33,709 nucleotides of DNA from Candidatus Doudnabacteria bacterium (lineage in GTDB: Bacteria > Patescibacteriota > Doudnabacteria > UBA920): assembly GCA_903908535.1 (NCBI GenBank), contig CAIVSE010000084.1:1-33709 (forward strand). Reading direction: 5' to 3'. Under the pieces are notes generated by a model that was not told the DNA's origin, searched no databases, and saw only the letters and a list, made by a program, of their open reading frames with translations. Shown here one piece after another: positions 1 through 7,036 of the stretch (positions are counted from its first letter, which is position 1; each line of letters begins with the position of its first letter). The translations under genes and the position numbers were made by a program.

Positions 1-31
1 CCAGAAAAAAAGTGGTGAGGAAGAAGACTGT

Positions 32-445
32 ATGAATTTTACCGGTATCGTTTATTCTTTTTTCAATTTTTTAATTTCCCGTTTTTTCTTCTTAGGTTTT
101 TTATTGTGGCTGCTGCTGGCAGTGCTGAAAGCGGCGTTTTTGGGGACATCTGTGCCGCTGCAGGTCATCTTTTGTATTTTAGTCTTTTTGGCGGCCCTGG
201 CCTGCTGCCGCCGATTGGGCGTGCTCAACATTTTGGAAGGCGCCATGGTGTCCATAGTCTGGACCTTAGGGATTTTATTTGCTGACTGGATTATTTTCGG
301 CCATTTTTTTCACCTGGATATTTTTCATCAGGGTGTGGTGTGGATAAGTTATTTAATAGTTTTATGCGGCGTATTTTTTGGCCACAAAAAGCGGCATGTC
401 CAAATTCGCCAGGAGCTGGCGGCGCACAGCCATCATAGCCACTAG
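32..445 (+). CDS. Small polytopic membrane protein, unknown function
   Basis: 137 aa, almost entirely hydrophobic, with about four predicted membrane segments (residues 8-32, 42-60, 68-90 and 100-118) and a basic, histidine-rich cytoplasmic-type tail ending HSHHSH. A purine-rich GAGGAAG stretch lies about 10 nt before the ATG and supports this start. I do not recognise the family. It is followed by the dinB promoter region. The His-rich tail could bind metal, but there is no motif that proves it. The reading frame is convincing because of its composition and ribosome-binding site, not because of a known domain. Confidence 0.6.
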   Translation: MNFTGIVYSFFNFLISRFFFLGFLLWLLLAVLKAAFLGTSVPLQVIFCILVFLAALACCRRLGVLNILEGAMVSIVWTLGILFADWIIFGHFFHLDIFHQGVVWISYLIVLCGVFFGHKKRHVQIRQELAAHSHHSH

Positions 446-492
446 AGGGCGCCCCTCTTGACGTAACGTGAACGTTCGTATACCATAAAAGT
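444..492 (+). promoter_or_regulatory. dinB promoter region with GC-rich palindrome
   Basis: A near-palindrome AGAGGGCGCCCCTCT (444-458) overlaps the stop of the upstream gene. It runs into TTGACG (458-463), followed 17 nt later by TACCAT (481-486), a plausible weak sigma70 promoter only a few bases before the dinB ATG. AACGT-GA-ACGTT (465-476) resembles a damage-response operator half-site, but it does not match the standard LexA box spacing, so SOS control is only a guess. The GGGCGCCCC core also occurs inside dinB (1006-1040). Confidence 0.4.
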
Positions 493-1773
493 ATGACGGA
501 CGTCATTTTGCATATAGATATGAATTCGTATTTTGCCTCGGTGGAGCAGCAGGACAATTTAGCCTGGCGCGGCAAGCCTTTGGGCGTCTGCGAGCATTTG
601 GGCGGCATTATTATTGCGGCTTCAGTGGAGGCTAAACAATGGGGCATTAAAACCGGAACGCCGGTGTGGGAAGCCAAAAAGCTCTATCCTAAAATTATTC
701 TTACTAAAACCCACCCAGATCGGTATAGGCTGTATACCGGCCGCCTAATGAAGATTCTGCGCGATTACACCGGTTTGGTGGAGCAATATAGCATAGATGA
801 GGCCTTTATAGATGCTACGCGCGTCTGTAATGTTAAGGGGGTTAACCCTTTGGAAGAAGGCGCGGCTATTGGCCGTTTGATTAAGGCGCGCATGAAAACC
901 GAAGTCGGGGATTGGCTCCGCTGTAGTATTGGCGTGGCGGAAAATAAATTGCTTGCTAAAATTGCCTCGGACTTGCAAAAACCCGACGGCTTAACCGTGG
1001 TTTGTAAGGGCGCCCCTTGTGCAACACAAGGGGCGCCCTTGATCACCGTTGGCGATCTCTATAACCGTCTTTCCCTTACCGATATTCCCGGTATTGGCTA
1101 CCGCCAGGAAAAGCGGTTAAAAGAAATGGGTATTAAAACTTTAAAAGATTTGCGCGATTATCCCCGCAGTAAATTAATTGCGCGGTTTGGCTTAATGGGC
1201 CACCATTTGTACGAAATGGGGCAATTGCGCAGCAGCTGGAAGCCGACTGTAGACCAGGAAGACAACATAAAGTCTTTGGGCCACATGTATACTTTGCCTA
1301 AAGAGTATCGCGAAGCCAAATTTTTTGTGCCGGTGCTATACAAGCTGTCCGAAATGGTGGCCAGGCGCATGCGCGTCCAGCAGTTAGTGGGTAATATCCT
1401 GCATTTTCATATTCATGATAGTAACCATGAATGTTATGGGAAGTCTAAAAAACTTGGCTATTATTTGCGCGACGGGCGCGAGGTTTTTTATGAGGCGGTT
1501 AAAATTTTTGAGGCCGCCAATCTGCCGGCTGGCCGCCAGTTTAAGCTTATTGGCGTCACGGTGGCCGGCTTGATGGAAGAAACCGGGCAACAAAGCCTGT
1601 TTGAGCGGGATGAAAAAAGTAAACGGGTGATAAATGCTTTAGATAAGATTAATGAGAAATACGGGGATTCTACCGTCTGCCGTGTACCGGTTAAGCAGGC
1701 CGGGAATGTCTTTCGCGATTCCATTGGTTTTGGCCGCATAAAAGAGCATATAAAACTAGCCAGCTTTTTGTGA
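493..1773 (+). CDS. dinB: DNA polymerase IV (Y-family translesion polymerase)
   Basis: 426 aa. Translesion DNA synthesis past damaged bases; cytoplasmic. The N-terminal catalytic motif with D9 (LHIDMNSYFASVEQ) and the second catalytic motif YSIDEAFID with D102/E103 are both present. The conserved finger/thumb stretch SIGVAENKLLAKIASD (145-160) is followed by a helix-hairpin-helix (DIPGIG, about 199-204) and a C-terminal little-finger domain. An extra peptide, KGAPCATQGAPL (residues 172-183), lies between the palm and the HhH. It is encoded exactly by a perfect 16-bp inverted repeat at 1006-1040 and looks like an in-frame insertion of a palindromic element. The start is close behind the promoter, with no Shine-Dalgarno. 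The SpoU methyltransferase follows 13 nt downstream. Confidence 0.95.
   Translation: MTDVILHIDMNSYFASVEQQDNLAWRGKPLGVCEHLGGIIIAASVEAKQWGIKTGTPVWEAKKLYPKIILTKTHPDRYRLYTGRLMKILRDYTGLVEQYSIDEAFIDATRVCNVKGVNPLEEGAAIGRLIKARMKTEVGDWLRCSIGVAENKLLAKIASDLQKPDGLTVVCKGAPCATQGAPLITVGDLYNRLSLTDIPGIGYRQEKRLKEMGIKTLKDLRDYPRSKLIARFGLMGHHLYEMGQLRSSWKPTVDQEDNIKSLGHMYTLPKEYREAKFFVPVLYKLSEMVARRMRVQQLVGNILHFHIHDSNHECYGKSKKLGYYLRDGREVFYEAVKIFEAANLPAGRQFKLIGVTVAGLMEETGQQSLFERDEKSKRVINALDKINEKYGDSTVCRVPVKQAGNVFRDSIGFGRIKEHIKLASFL
1006..1040. repeat. Perfect 16-bp inverted repeat inside dinB
   Basis: Arms AAGGGCGCCCCTTGTG (1006-1021) and CACAAGGGGCGCCCTT (1025-1040) with a 3-nt loop CAA. The repeat starts exactly on a codon boundary and adds 12 residues to DinB without breaking the frame. 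The GGGCGCCCC core recurs at 444-458, and the CCCCTTGTGCA stretch resembles CCCATTGTGCA in the mnmA palindrome at 23985-24009. Confidence 0.85.
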
Positions 1774-1779
1774 TATAAT
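1771..1779 (+). promoter_or_regulatory. Extended -10 promoter for the SpoU methyltransferase, leaderless
   Basis: TGATATAAT (TG-N-TATAAT) overlaps the dinB stop codon and ends 7 nt before the ATG at 1787. Transcription would start at or next to the start codon, so the mRNA would be leaderless. No Shine-Dalgarno is present. Confidence 0.55.
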
Positions 1780-1786
1780 AGGCCAT

Positions 1787-2281
1787 ATGGCTAATAAAAG
1801 AGAATTCTTTGTTATTGCCCACAATATCCGATCCCTGCTTAACGTAGGATCATTTTTTCGGACAGCTGACGCGTTTGGGGTGAATAAGCTTTTTTTAACT
1901 GGTTATACCGGTACACCTACTAATCCTGTTAGTGGTCACAAAATCGGTAAAACTGCCCTGGGCGCGGAAAAGTTTGTGCCCTGGCAATATGCAAGATCGG
2001 CTATCAGAGTAATTAGCCAGCTGAAAAAAAATTATCCAGGCATAACTATTATAGGCCTGGAAAATAACGTCCCCGATTTGTTGCGGCCAAAAGTCACGGT
2101 TTTAGAGCAATTTAAGCCTAAGTTTCCGATTGTCCTGGTCTTGGGGGAAGAGGTAAATGGAATTCCGCCGGCTCTGATCAAACTGTGTGATCAAATTATT
2201 AATATTCCCATGGTCGGCAAAAAAGAAAGTCTAAATGTCTCGGTAGCTTTTGGTATTGCTACCTATGTTTTGAGATTTTGA
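1787..2281 (+). CDS. SpoU/TrmH-family RNA 2'-O-methyltransferase
   Basis: 164 aa, the length of a minimal SPOUT enzyme with no N-terminal substrate domain. It should use SAM to methylate a ribose 2'-OH in tRNA or rRNA. All three family motifs are visible: motif 1 NIRSLLNVGSFFRTADAFG (13-31) with the catalytic-type arginine, motif 2 LVLGEEVNGI (117-126), and motif 3 IPMVGKKESLNVSVAFG (140-156), which forms the SAM-binding knot. The target nucleotide cannot be told from sequence. It is transcribed from its own extended -10 element in the dinB stop region and is followed by a terminator at 2377-2404. Confidence 0.9.
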   Translation: MANKREFFVIAHNIRSLLNVGSFFRTADAFGVNKLFLTGYTGTPTNPVSGHKIGKTALGAEKFVPWQYARSAIRVISQLKKNYPGITIIGLENNVPDLLRPKVTVLEQFKPKFPIVLVLGEEVNGIPPALIKLCDQIINIPMVGKKESLNVSVAFGIATYVLRF

Positions 2282-2376
2282 CATTTTATGTTCTAATTAA
2301 TGATTAAATATTTATCCACCTGCAATAATATTTAAAACCTGTGGATAGCCAAGATTAGGATATTTTCAGATCTTTT

Positions 2377-2404
2377 AAAAGCCTGTGTTTATAGGCTTTT
2401 TCTT
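2377..2404 (+). terminator. Rho-independent terminator after the SpoU methyltransferase
   Basis: Stem AAAAGCCT (2377-2384) with AGGCTTTT (2393-2400), 8-nt loop, then a short T-rich tract. It lies about 95 nt beyond the stop codon and separates this gene from the dcw promoter. Confidence 0.75.
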
Positions 2405-2428
2405 ATGGTTTTACCATATTGGTGTAAG

Positions 2429-2457
2429 TTGACCAATGGTATTACGTGGATTATAAT
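2429..2457 (+). promoter_or_regulatory. Sigma70 promoter of the mraZ-ftsI operon
   Basis: TTGACC (2429-2434), 17-nt spacer, TATAAT (2452-2457). This is the best promoter in the gap. The predicted start, near 2464, leaves a leader of roughly 345 nt before mraZ. Confidence 0.75.
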
Positions 2458-2500
2458 GGTAAGGTAATGGTAAAAAGTGGATAAAAGTGGGGATAAGTGG
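2437..2500 (+). promoter_or_regulatory. Phased TGG-box array, probable MraZ operator
   Basis: TGG triplets at 2437, 2447, 2457, 2468, 2478, 2488 and 2498, spaced 10, 10, 11, 10, 10 and 10 bp. Known MraZ boxes are repeats of TGGG-type units with 10-bp periodicity upstream of mraZ. The array covers the promoter spacer, the edge of the -10 and the first 35 nt of the transcript, consistent with autorepression of mraZ and the division genes. MraZ binding is inferred. Confidence 0.7.
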
Positions 2501-2551
2501 TAAATTCTGTGGATGACGCAAGTCACCCTACAAACTTACGTGTTTCCCCAT

Positions 2552-2590
2552 CAGCGACCTTTTAGAATGTCTCCCTCTAAAAGGTCGCTG
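2552..2590. repeat. 15-bp perfect inverted repeat in the mraZ leader
   Basis: Arms CAGCGACCTTTTAGA (2552-2566) and TCTAAAAGGTCGCTG (2576-2590), 9-nt loop. There is no T-tract on either strand, so it is not a canonical terminator. It is the first of several hairpins in the long leader of mraZ. Confidence 0.75.
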
Positions 2591-2598
2591 AACACTAA

Positions 2599-2784
2599 GT
2601 TGGAATTTATACGCTCGCCGTTTGCGGCAATTAAGTAAATTAATTGCTTTACAAACGGCTCGCCCTAAAGGGTTTGTCCAATGACTTCGTTATTTTCCTT
2701 GCGTTGTTTGTCGTCGTACTCCAAGTACGCCTCCAAACATCCGCGGAAAATGCCTCGTCCTTGCCCAAACGCAAAAATTCCAAC
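2599..2784. repeat. Dispersed palindromic element, copy 1 (before mraZ)
   Basis: 186 bp bounded by GTTGGAATTT (2599-2608) and its inverse AAATTCCAAC (2775-2784). The core, 2672-2770, is homologous to the elements at 15801-15925 and 23217-23336 and folds back on itself around GTACTCCAAGTAC. A second hairpin, 2617-2659 (outer arms GCCGTTTG and CAAACGGC), is nested in the left arm and absent from the other copies. The element ends 23 bp before the mraZ ATG. Confidence 0.75.
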
Positions 2785-2807
2785 CCGTTTCATTTAACAG
2801 ATTTTAA

Positions 2808-3239
2808 ATGTTCATTGGCGAATATTCAGCTACAATTGACGACAAAGGCAGAATTTCGGTTCCGGCCAAGTTTCGGGCGCAATTAAAGACCCAGGTGGTG
2901 GTTACCCGCGGTTTGGACAGCTCCTTATTTTTATATTCCGTGGACGAGTGGACCAAACTGGCGGAAAAATTGGCCAGCCTGCCCATTGCCACGGCCAACA
3001 CCCGGGCCTTTGCCCGCTTAATGCTGGCCGGAGCCATGGACTGTGAAGTGGACAAACAGGGGCGCATTATTTTGCCGGGCTATTTGCAGGAATTCGCCAA
3101 ACTTAATAAAAAGATAATTTTTGCCGGATTGTTTAACCGCATTGAAGTCTGGAGCGAAGAATTGTGGAATAAGTACAAACAGCAGACAGAAAGGGATAGC
3201 AATAAGATAGCGGAGCAGTTGGGAACGATTGGAGTATAG
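2808..3239 (+). CDS. mraZ: MraZ transcriptional regulator
   Basis: 143 aa, standard length. It binds DNA at the head of the division and cell wall cluster and controls it. The two AbrB-like half-domains each carry the family signature: IDDKGRISVPAKFR near residues 9-22 and DKQGRIILPG near 83-92. The ATG lies 23 bp after the palindromic element, with no good Shine-Dalgarno. It heads the operon mraZ-rsmH-ftsL-like-ftsI. The promoter and the phased TGG boxes about 340 nt upstream indicate self-regulation. Confidence 0.95.
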   Translation: MFIGEYSATIDDKGRISVPAKFRAQLKTQVVVTRGLDSSLFLYSVDEWTKLAEKLASLPIATANTRAFARLMLAGAMDCEVDKQGRIILPGYLQEFAKLNKKIIFAGLFNRIEVWSEELWNKYKQQTERDSNKIAEQLGTIGV

Positions 3240-3278
3240 AAATTAATTTAATTCTGAATTGCCTGCAATAAATTTCCA

Positions 3279-4211
3279 ATGAGTGATTATCAACATGTCC
3301 CGGTTTTGCTGAAAGAAGTCCTTTTTTATCTTAATCCGAAGCCGGGCCAAAATATTGTTGATGCCACACTGGGCGGCGGCGGGTATACCGAGGAAATTTT
3401 ACAGATAGTGGGGAATAAAGGAAAAGTCCTGGCCATGGATTTAGATAAAGACGCCCTGGAAAATGCCGGGAAAAGTTTATCAAAATTTAAAAATTTAACT
3501 TTAGCGCATGGCAACTTCGCCCGCATTGACCATATAGTAAAAAGCCATAATTTTCCCGCCCCTGACGGCGTTGTGGCGGACCTGGGGCTGTCATCTTATG
3601 AGCTGGACCAGGGCGGCCGCGGTATGAGCTTCCAGAAACAGGAAATTTTGGACATGCGGTTTGACCAATCGGCAGAAACGGAAGATGCCAGGTGGCTGCT
3701 TAAGAACAAATCCGAAAAAGAATTAACCAAAATTTTTTCAGACTACGGCGAAGAAAAATTCAGCCGGCAGATAGCCGAAAAACTAAAACAATTGGGACAT
3801 GACCTAAAATATACCACAGACCTTTATCAAATTATTACCGACGCCCTGCCTAAACCGGTCAAGCATAAAGCAAACGACAGCGCGCGGAGGATTTTCCAGG
3901 CTTTACGCATTGCGGTTAATCATGAACTGGAGAATTTGGAAGCTTTTTTGCCCAAGGCCTTTGATTTATTGGTCCCGGGCGGCCGGCTGGTGGTTGTAAG
4001 CTTCCAGTCCCTGGAAGACCGGCAGGCCAAGCAATTTTTTAACGGTTTAGCCAAGGGCTGTGTTTGTCCCGTAGAGTTTCCCCAGTGTGTTTGCGGCCAA
4101 ACCCCGCGGGCTAAAATTTTAACCAAAAAACCCGTAAGTGCGTCCGAACTAGAAATCAGCCGTAATCCGCGGGGCAAATCCGCCAAATTGAGAGCCATAC
4201 AAAAAATTTAA
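3279..4211 (+). CDS. rsmH: 16S rRNA (cytosine(1402)-N(4))-methyltransferase
   Basis: 310 aa, normal length. It N4-methylates C1402 in the ribosomal P site using SAM. The N-terminal PVLLKEVLFYL, the SAM-binding loop DATLGGGGYTEEIL (28-41) and the substrate-side motif LGLSSYELDQGGRGMSF are all present. The late conserved motif normally written SFHSLEDR reads SFQSLEDR here (Gln near residue 243), an unusual change. A cysteine cluster (CVCPVEFPQCVCG) near residues 265-277 is common in the family. It is second in the mraZ operon, in the usual dcw order. Confidence 0.95.
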   Translation: MSDYQHVPVLLKEVLFYLNPKPGQNIVDATLGGGGYTEEILQIVGNKGKVLAMDLDKDALENAGKSLSKFKNLTLAHGNFARIDHIVKSHNFPAPDGVVADLGLSSYELDQGGRGMSFQKQEILDMRFDQSAETEDARWLLKNKSEKELTKIFSDYGEEKFSRQIAEKLKQLGHDLKYTTDLYQIITDALPKPVKHKANDSARRIFQALRIAVNHELENLEAFLPKAFDLLVPGGRLVVVSFQSLEDRQAKQFFNGLAKGCVCPVEFPQCVCGQTPRAKILTKKPVSASELEISRNPRGKSAKLRAIQKI

Positions 4212-4230
4212 AACTAAAACAAAAACCCAA

Positions 4231-4617
4231 ATGCGAGCTTTATCTATCCCCCAAATTTTCAGCGGTAAAAGAAAAGAAACCAAAAGTATCCAGTCCATTA
4301 AGTCCCAGGCCGTGGCCAGGCGCCGCGGCAACGTCCAATCATTTTGGTTGTACACCTCTTACGTTCTAATAACGCTTAATGTTTTGGTTATGCTTTCGTA
4401 CCTGCTTGGGGTTAATACCCAGGCAGCCAGCGGTTACGAAATCCAGCAGGAGCAGAACCAAATCCAGAATCTCGCCGATGCCGGCAAGCAGCTGAATTTA
4501 CAGCTGTCCGAGGCCACCTCCATTGCCAAAATCCAGACCGATTATTTAAATAGCGGCTATGTGGCGGCCGGACAGATTAGCTACCTCCAGGATAATAACC
4601 GCTATACAGAAAGATAG
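4231..4617 (+). CDS. FtsL-like division protein
   Basis: 128 aa bitopic membrane protein: basic cytoplasmic tail (1-36), one membrane segment (about 38-60), then a polar coiled-coil stretch (about 69-100) rich in Q, N and L. Size, topology and position between rsmH and the class B penicillin-binding protein match FtsL, which scaffolds the divisome with FtsB and FtsI. FtsL sequences are very divergent, so the call rests mainly on topology and gene order. The stop is 2 nt before the ftsI start, indicating tight co-expression. Confidence 0.7.
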   Translation: MRALSIPQIFSGKRKETKSIQSIKSQAVARRRGNVQSFWLYTSYVLITLNVLVMLSYLLGVNTQAASGYEIQQEQNQIQNLADAGKQLNLQLSEATSIAKIQTDYLNSGYVAAGQISYLQDNNRYTER

Positions 4618-4619
4618 TT

Positions 4620-6383
4620 ATGGTCAACCGTCCCCACCAAAAAAATAACAGTGATATTTTTGAGTCCCGCACAGTCCTGTTGACTGTGTTTTTGTTGCTG
4701 GTCTTCGTTGTGATTGCGGTTAAACTGTTCCGCCTGCAAATTATCCATGGCGGCCAGGCACAGGCCATTGCCGACCAGCAACACAGCATTTACCAGCGCC
4801 TGTTGCCCAGCCGCGGCGAGATTAGCATCACTGACAAATTTTCGCCCACCGGTTACCCCGTGGCCACCAACATTAAACATTATTTGGCTTATGCCGTGCC
4901 GCAAGACATTAAAAATTCCCAGGAAACCGCCCAGAGCCTGGCCAGCGTCTTAAGTTTGGATCCACAGGATGTTCTTGCTAAAATTACGCAGCCAGACAAA
5001 AAATATGTGGTCATCAAACAAAATTTAACAGACGCGGAACAGGCCGGCGTGACGGCCTTAAATTTATCCGGCATTTATTTTGATTCCCAGGACGCCAGGT
5101 TTTATCCGGAAAATACTTTGCTCAGCCAGGTTATTGGCTATGTGGGCTACACGGCCAGTTCCACCCAAAAAGTCGGGTTGTACGGCTTGGAGAGGTATTT
5201 CCAAAACCAGTTATCCGGCACGCCCGGGTATGTTAACGAACAGGCCGGCGTGGGCGGCAGCGTGATTTTTGGCGCCAAAAATGACATTGTGCCGGCCCAG
5301 GACGGCGTCAATTTAGTGCTGACCATAGATAAATCCATCCAGTTTGAGGCCGAGAGCGTGCTCCAGCAAACCGTGCAGCAGCACGGCGCCGACAGCGGCA
5401 GCGTCATTGTCATCAACCCCAAAACCGGCGCGATTTTGGCCATGGCCGGTTATCCGGATTTTGACCCCAACCAATATAATTTGGTCACTAACCCATCAGT
5501 ATTTTCCAATGAGCCTACGGTGGGCAATTACGAGCCGGGCTCAACCTTTAAGGCCATAACCATGGCCGCGGCCATTGATGAAAATAAGATTACGCCCCAA
5601 ACCACTTATGCCAATACCGGAAGTGTCAAAGTTGACGGTTTTACCATTAAAAACGCCGAGCCCGGGGAATTTATCGGTACGGAAACTATGGCGCAAGTTT
5701 TGGATTTTTCGCTGAACACAGGCGCTATTTATGCCGAAAACGAAATGAACAATGCTGACTTTTTAAAATATTTAAAGGCTTTTGGCTTTGGCCAGCCTAC
5801 CGGCATTACCCTGCCGGAAACAGCCGGGGATTTAAGCAATTTGGAAAATGGCAACATCGATGTTGAATATGATACCGCCAGTTTTGGGCAGGGGATTACG
5901 GTCACACCCATCCAATTGGTTCAGGCTTATTCCGCGTTTGTTAACGGCGGCAAGATGATGAAGCCGTATATTGTGCAGTCCCAAATTAGTTCCGATGGCA
6001 CCGCCGTGAATACCCAGCCGCAGGTGGCCGGCCAGCCTATTAGCGCGCAGACTGCCAATACAGTGACTGCCATGCTGGTGGATGTGGTGGAACACGGTTA
6101 TGGTACGCCGGCGGCCATACCTGGTTATTATTTGGCAGGTAAAACAGGCACTGCCCAAGTGGTCGGTACGGATGGTAAGTATGACCCCACTAACAATATT
6201 GGTTCGTTCATTGGTTTTGGGCCGGTGGAAAACCCGCAGTTTTTGATGATGGTGCGCATTGACCATCCCCGCGACGTCCAGTTTGCGGAAAGCACGGCCG
6301 AGCCGGCCTGGGCTCAAATCGCCAGGTTTATCCTAGGCTATTACAACATTCCGCCTACCAGGCCCATACCGCCGGGGAAATAA
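4620..6383 (+). CDS. ftsI: Penicillin-binding protein 2/FtsI, septal transpeptidase
   Basis: 587 aa class B PBP that cross-links septal peptidoglycan. A single N-terminal membrane anchor (about 17-37) is followed by the PBP dimerisation domain (starting near SRGEI, residue 64) and the transpeptidase domain. Active-site motifs: STFK with Ser308/Lys311, SLN with Ser364/Asn366, and KTG at 508-510. There are no PASTA repeats at the C-terminus. It is last in the mraZ operon and ends in a strong terminator. The usual mraY/murD/ftsW genes do not follow, so the dcw cluster is cut short here. Confidence 0.93.
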   Translation: MVNRPHQKNNSDIFESRTVLLTVFLLLVFVVIAVKLFRLQIIHGGQAQAIADQQHSIYQRLLPSRGEISITDKFSPTGYPVATNIKHYLAYAVPQDIKNSQETAQSLASVLSLDPQDVLAKITQPDKKYVVIKQNLTDAEQAGVTALNLSGIYFDSQDARFYPENTLLSQVIGYVGYTASSTQKVGLYGLERYFQNQLSGTPGYVNEQAGVGGSVIFGAKNDIVPAQDGVNLVLTIDKSIQFEAESVLQQTVQQHGADSGSVIVINPKTGAILAMAGYPDFDPNQYNLVTNPSVFSNEPTVGNYEPGSTFKAITMAAAIDENKITPQTTYANTGSVKVDGFTIKNAEPGEFIGTETMAQVLDFSLNTGAIYAENEMNNADFLKYLKAFGFGQPTGITLPETAGDLSNLENGNIDVEYDTASFGQGITVTPIQLVQAYSAFVNGGKMMKPYIVQSQISSDGTAVNTQPQVAGQPISAQTANTVTAMLVDVVEHGYGTPAAIPGYYLAGKTGTAQVVGTDGKYDPTNNIGSFIGFGPVENPQFLMMVRIDHPRDVQFAESTAEPAWAQIARFILGYYNIPPTRPIPPGK

Positions 6384-6397
6384 AACAAGTACGGCCA

Positions 6398-6429
6398 ACC
6401 AAAAACCCCGCGAAAGCGGGGTTTTTGGT
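6398..6429 (+). terminator. Strong rho-independent terminator after ftsI
   Basis: A perfect 14-bp stem (6398-6411 with 6416-6429) built on ACCAAAAACCCCGC, with a GAAA tetraloop and a T5 run inside the right arm. It sits 15 nt after the ftsI stop. Confidence 0.92.
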
Positions 6430-6489
6430 GCTCTGCATAATGCATCGAAGCAGGACCTACCATGTACCTACATTCTATATCCAACAATT

Positions 6490-6790
6490 ATTGTTGTCAA
6501 GTAAAATGGTGGAGACGAGGGGACTGTTCAAGTCCACGAACATAATTGACACTTTTAATGATAGGAATTAAGGCTTAAAACGCTGTCGATATGCTCCATT
6601 AGAGCGTTAATTTTCTCTTTCTTCTTTATACGTCTGGCCGTGTGTAGCCGTTTAGACTGTCTCTGTAAGTAGACCTGCCATTTGTCTTTGATTTTGTAAG
6701 CGGCCTTGGGGTCTGTTTTCCACAGTTCGTAAAACTCCATGGGAGTTAAATACCCCAAAGCCTGGTGGGTACCTTACACTTTGTTAAAGC
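6490..6790 (-). mobile_element. Insertion-sequence remnant, transposase C-terminus
   Basis: On the minus strand, 6555-6775 encodes the last part of an rve-type (IS3/IS481-like) transposase. The hallmark HQALGYLTPMEFYE is followed by a basic tail to the stop at 6555. A stop codon (TAA) lies just before GTHQALG, and only a few upstream residues (N-K-V) survive, so the catalytic DDE domain is missing. Beyond the stop, TTGTCAA (about 6493) and TTGACAC (about 6546) may belong to the element's end. The rest of 6430-6555 shows no gene. Confidence 0.7.
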
Positions 6791-6803
6791 AGATTTAATT
6801 CGG

Positions 6804-6809
6804 TATAGT
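6804..6809 (+). promoter_or_regulatory. -10 element TATAGT, leaderless start
   Basis: TATAGT ends 6 nt before the ATG at 6816 and no Shine-Dalgarno is present, as with several other genes in this window. Confidence 0.4.
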
Positions 6810-6815
6810 TAATTT

Positions 6816-7034
6816 ATGTTTATCCATCTCTTTTTAGTCCTTGGTTTAGTTTTTGGTATTTTTGCGGCGCTCGTTGCCTACTTGATCACTTATGGGGAAT
6901 ACCGGCACCATTATCAGGGTAGTAAACAGCCGCGCAGGCTGGCTTTGCAGGCCGCGGTTTTTACCTTTGTTGTGTTCTTTTTGATTGCGCTTTTGGGCGG
7001 ATATGTGCTTGTGAATTTTATCATCAACAAGTGA
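6816..7034 (+). CDS. Small two-span membrane protein, unknown function
   Basis: 72 aa. Two hydrophobic segments (about 3-25 and 47-69) are joined by a basic polar loop containing YRHHYQGSKQPRR. It is preceded by a -10 element 6 nt before the ATG and by the IS remnant. It is convergent with the ABC exporter, with 2 bp between the stop codons. No family recognised. Confidence 0.55.
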   Translation: MFIHLFLVLGLVFGIFAALVAYLITYGEYRHHYQGSKQPRRLALQAAVFTFVVFFLIALLGGYVLVNFIINK

Positions 7035-7036
7035 AA

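Noticed and set aside
1-18. Tail of an upstream gene (PEKKW then TGA)
   Set aside because: Only five codons are in the window, too little to support a call.
765-1046. Minus-strand 93-aa frame with the peptide KGAPCVAQGAP
   Set aside because: It is the shadow of dinB; the palindrome gives similar peptides on both strands.
2282-2520. Replication origin
   Set aside because: DnaA-like sites are present but no dnaA/dnaN or clear AT-rich unwinding repeats are nearby, and the sites overlap MraZ boxes.
6510-6545. Possible tRNA 3' half (GTTCAAG with pairing GGAC/GTCC)
   Set aside because: No acceptor, D or anticodon arms around it; better explained as part of the IS end.
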